NCBI GenBank assembly: GCA_947496355.1
Contig: CANMCO010000006.1
Span: forward strand, 292,003-356,002
Direction of reading: 5' to 3'
DNA length: 64,000 bases
Origin: an uncultured Aquimarina sp.
Lineage (GTDB): Bacteria; Bacteroidota; Bacteroidia; Flavobacteriales; Flavobacteriaceae
Position numbers and translations under genes: made by a program
In this document: positions 63,139-64,000 of the stretch, piece after piece
How positions within the stretch are numbered: position 1 is the first letter of the stretch
Layout: each line of letters starts with the position of its first letter
Notes under the pieces: generated by a model
Told to the model about the DNA's origin: nothing
Database searches by the model: none
Seen by the model: only the letters and a program-made list of their open reading frames with translations

Positions 63139-63651
63139 TAAAGATACAATCTCTTCAGTTATTTGATTTTTATCTTTTTGATCAGTAACAACCTTATAAT
63201 CTGCTTGATTATAATAAAATGATCTCTCAAATAAGTGTTTACGAATAAAATCCTTGAGCTCTTCTTTCGTTTCAAGATGTGCAATTATTGGCCGTTTCCC
63301 GCGTTCAACAAATAATCTTTGCGTTAATTCATCTAGAGATGTATGCAGGTAAATACTTTTTACCCCCTTTTTGTTTTTAATGACATCCAGATTACCAGCA
63401 AAACAAGGGGTTCCTCCTCCTAATGAAATAACAGTGTTATTATGAATATCTAATGCTTCTTGTAGATATATAGATTCTATTTTCCTAAAATATATTTCCC
63501 CTTTCTCTTCAAAAACCTGAGAAATTGTTTTTTTTTCTTGATTTTCGATATAATCATCAAGATCTAAGTATTCCAATTTCTTTTCCTGGGCCAAGTCTCT
63601 ACCAATCAATGATTTTCCGCTCCCCATATATCCTAACAAAACTATATTCAT
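63130..63651 (-). CDS. aroK: Shikimate kinase
   Basis: Phosphorylates shikimate in aromatic amino acid synthesis. The 173-residue protein has the Walker A motif GYMGSGKS (7-14), LDLDDYIE (shikimate-binding Asp), IYFRKIES, VISLGGGTPC and the lid segment RLFVERGKRPII. A -7 type box (TAATTTTG, minus strand, 63657-63664) sits only six bases before the ATG, so a leaderless or very short leader transcript is possible. Confidence 0.95.
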   Translation of the reverse strand: MNIVLLGYMGSGKSLIGRDLAQEKKLEYLDLDDYIENQEKKTISQVFEEKGEIYFRKIESIYLQEALDIHNNTVISLGGGTPCFAGNLDVIKNKKGVKSIYLHTSLDELTQRLFVERGKRPIIAHLETKEELKDFIRKHLFERSFYYNQADYKVVTDQKDKNQITEEIVSLLL

Positions 63652-63726
63652 ACTGTCAAAATTAACTAGATATTGCTTAAAAAAAATACCATTTTAAATA
63701 AAACGCAAATTTATATCAAATTCTTC

Positions 63727-63756
63727 TTGAAAAATAAATTAATGATAGTATATTTG
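63727..63756 (+). promoter_or_regulatory. Predicted promoter of the tRNA-Lys pair
   Basis: TTG (63727-63729), 19 nt, TATATTTG (63749-63756), followed by a C-rich start region and the first tRNA at 63784. It matches the Bacteroidota consensus. Confidence 0.65.
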
Positions 63757-63783
63757 CACCCGCATTGAAGGAAAAAAATGCAT

Positions 63784-63856
63784 GACCTGGTAGCTCAGTT
63801 GGTAGAGCATCTCCCTTTTAAGGAGAGGGTCCTGGGTTCGAGCCCCAGCCCGGTCA
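63784..63856 (+). tRNA. tRNA-Lys (anticodon TTT), first copy
   Basis: A 73-nt cloverleaf: acceptor GACCTGG/CCCGGTC, D-arm GCTC...GAGC, anticodon stem TCTCC/GGAGA with loop CTTTTAA (anticodon TTT, positions 34-36), variable loop GGGTC, T-stem CTGGG/CCCAG with loop TTCGAGC, discriminator A. CCA is not encoded. One acceptor pair, 5:68, is T opposite C. The second copy 69 bases downstream is identical. Confidence 0.95.
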
Positions 63857-63925
63857 CAAAAAAATAAATAATGACGATTATTTATTGTTAGTTCTTTAAA
63901 ATAATTTGATAGTAAATTTATCAAT

Positions 63926-63998
63926 GACCTGGTAGCTCAGTTGGTAGAGCATCTCCCTTTTAAGGAGAGGGTCCTGGGTTCGAGCCCCAGCCCGGTCA
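63926..63998 (+). tRNA. tRNA-Lys (anticodon TTT), second copy
   Basis: Identical over all 73 positions to the copy at 63784-63856, including the T-C mismatch at acceptor pair 5:68. No separate promoter is obvious in the 69-base spacer, so both are probably cut from one transcript. The window ends two bases after it; further copies could lie outside. Confidence 0.95.
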
Positions 63999-64000
63999 CA

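Noticed and set aside
63739..63924. Minus-strand reading frame of 61 codons across the first tRNA-Lys gene
   Set aside because: It is antisense to a clear tRNA; the apparent protein segment comes from the tRNA sequence.
1..64000. CRISPR arrays, insertion sequences, prophage or toxin-antitoxin genes
   Set aside because: No regular direct-repeat/spacer array, transposase, integrase, phage structural gene or toxin-antitoxin pair was seen on either strand.

Overview
The window is AT-rich chromosomal DNA from a member of the Bacteroidota, most likely Flavobacteriaceae (an Aquimarina-like organism is plausible; genus not determined). The evidence is a GldI-type gliding lipoprotein, a fused cyclophilin/FKBP lipoprotein, Bacteroidota-only families (DUF5683, DUF3810, DUF4386, WbqC-like, PorT-like barrel), FecR/TonB receptor surface signalling, and repeated -33/-7 promoters of the Bacteroidota type (TTG or TTTG, about 19 nt, TAnnTTTG).

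Layout. 1-2.3 kb: PQQ sugar dehydrogenase (cut by the window edge) with its probable cytochrome c acceptor, then an unknown secreted protein. 2.4-10.5 kb: anmK, udk, an FtsB-like divisome protein, the two methylmalonyl-CoA mutase subunits separated by two unknown exported proteins, and a 2,4-dienoyl-CoA reductase. 10.5-17 kb: parA-parB-DUF5683-dapB-lepB-WbqC-DUF6122 and a lipoprotein. 17-23.4 kb (minus): EEP-family protein, two rhomboids, mutL, a small membrane protein, ribH, a TPR protein. 23.6-25.8 kb: recF, a lipoprotein, a DUF721/DciA-like protein, converging on a thioesterase.

26-33 kb is the most distinctive part: two minus-strand lipoproteins built of cysteine-containing PKD-like repeats face an ECF sigma factor, a FecR anti-sigma factor and a FecA-like TonB receptor. 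An identical bipartite element, GGTAGGGTAA-N13-CGTT, lies upstream of both lipoproteins and of fecR, but not in front of the sigma gene, which has a housekeeping promoter. This predicts a complete surface-signalling regulon contained in the window.

33-38.8 kb: C1 peptidase, ndk, PhoD-like phosphatase, nrnA-gldI-PPIase. 38.8-41.2 kb is a degenerate accessory patch: a DUF6265 fragment, a DUF4386 gene and a gene interrupted by one in-frame TGA, separated by non-coding elements with inverted repeats and a shared boundary sequence, resembling a decayed gene-cassette array. 41.3-63.7 kb is mainly housekeeping: pepD, DUF3810, two amidohydrolases, a class V aminotransferase, dnaB, accA, lptG-type permease, tgt, split transketolase, a PorT-like barrel, an FKBP lipoprotein with calcium-type repeats inserted inside its fold, hslR, a phosphoribosyltransferase and aroK. 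The window ends with two identical tRNA-Lys genes.

All family assignments come from reading motifs by eye; no database search was run.
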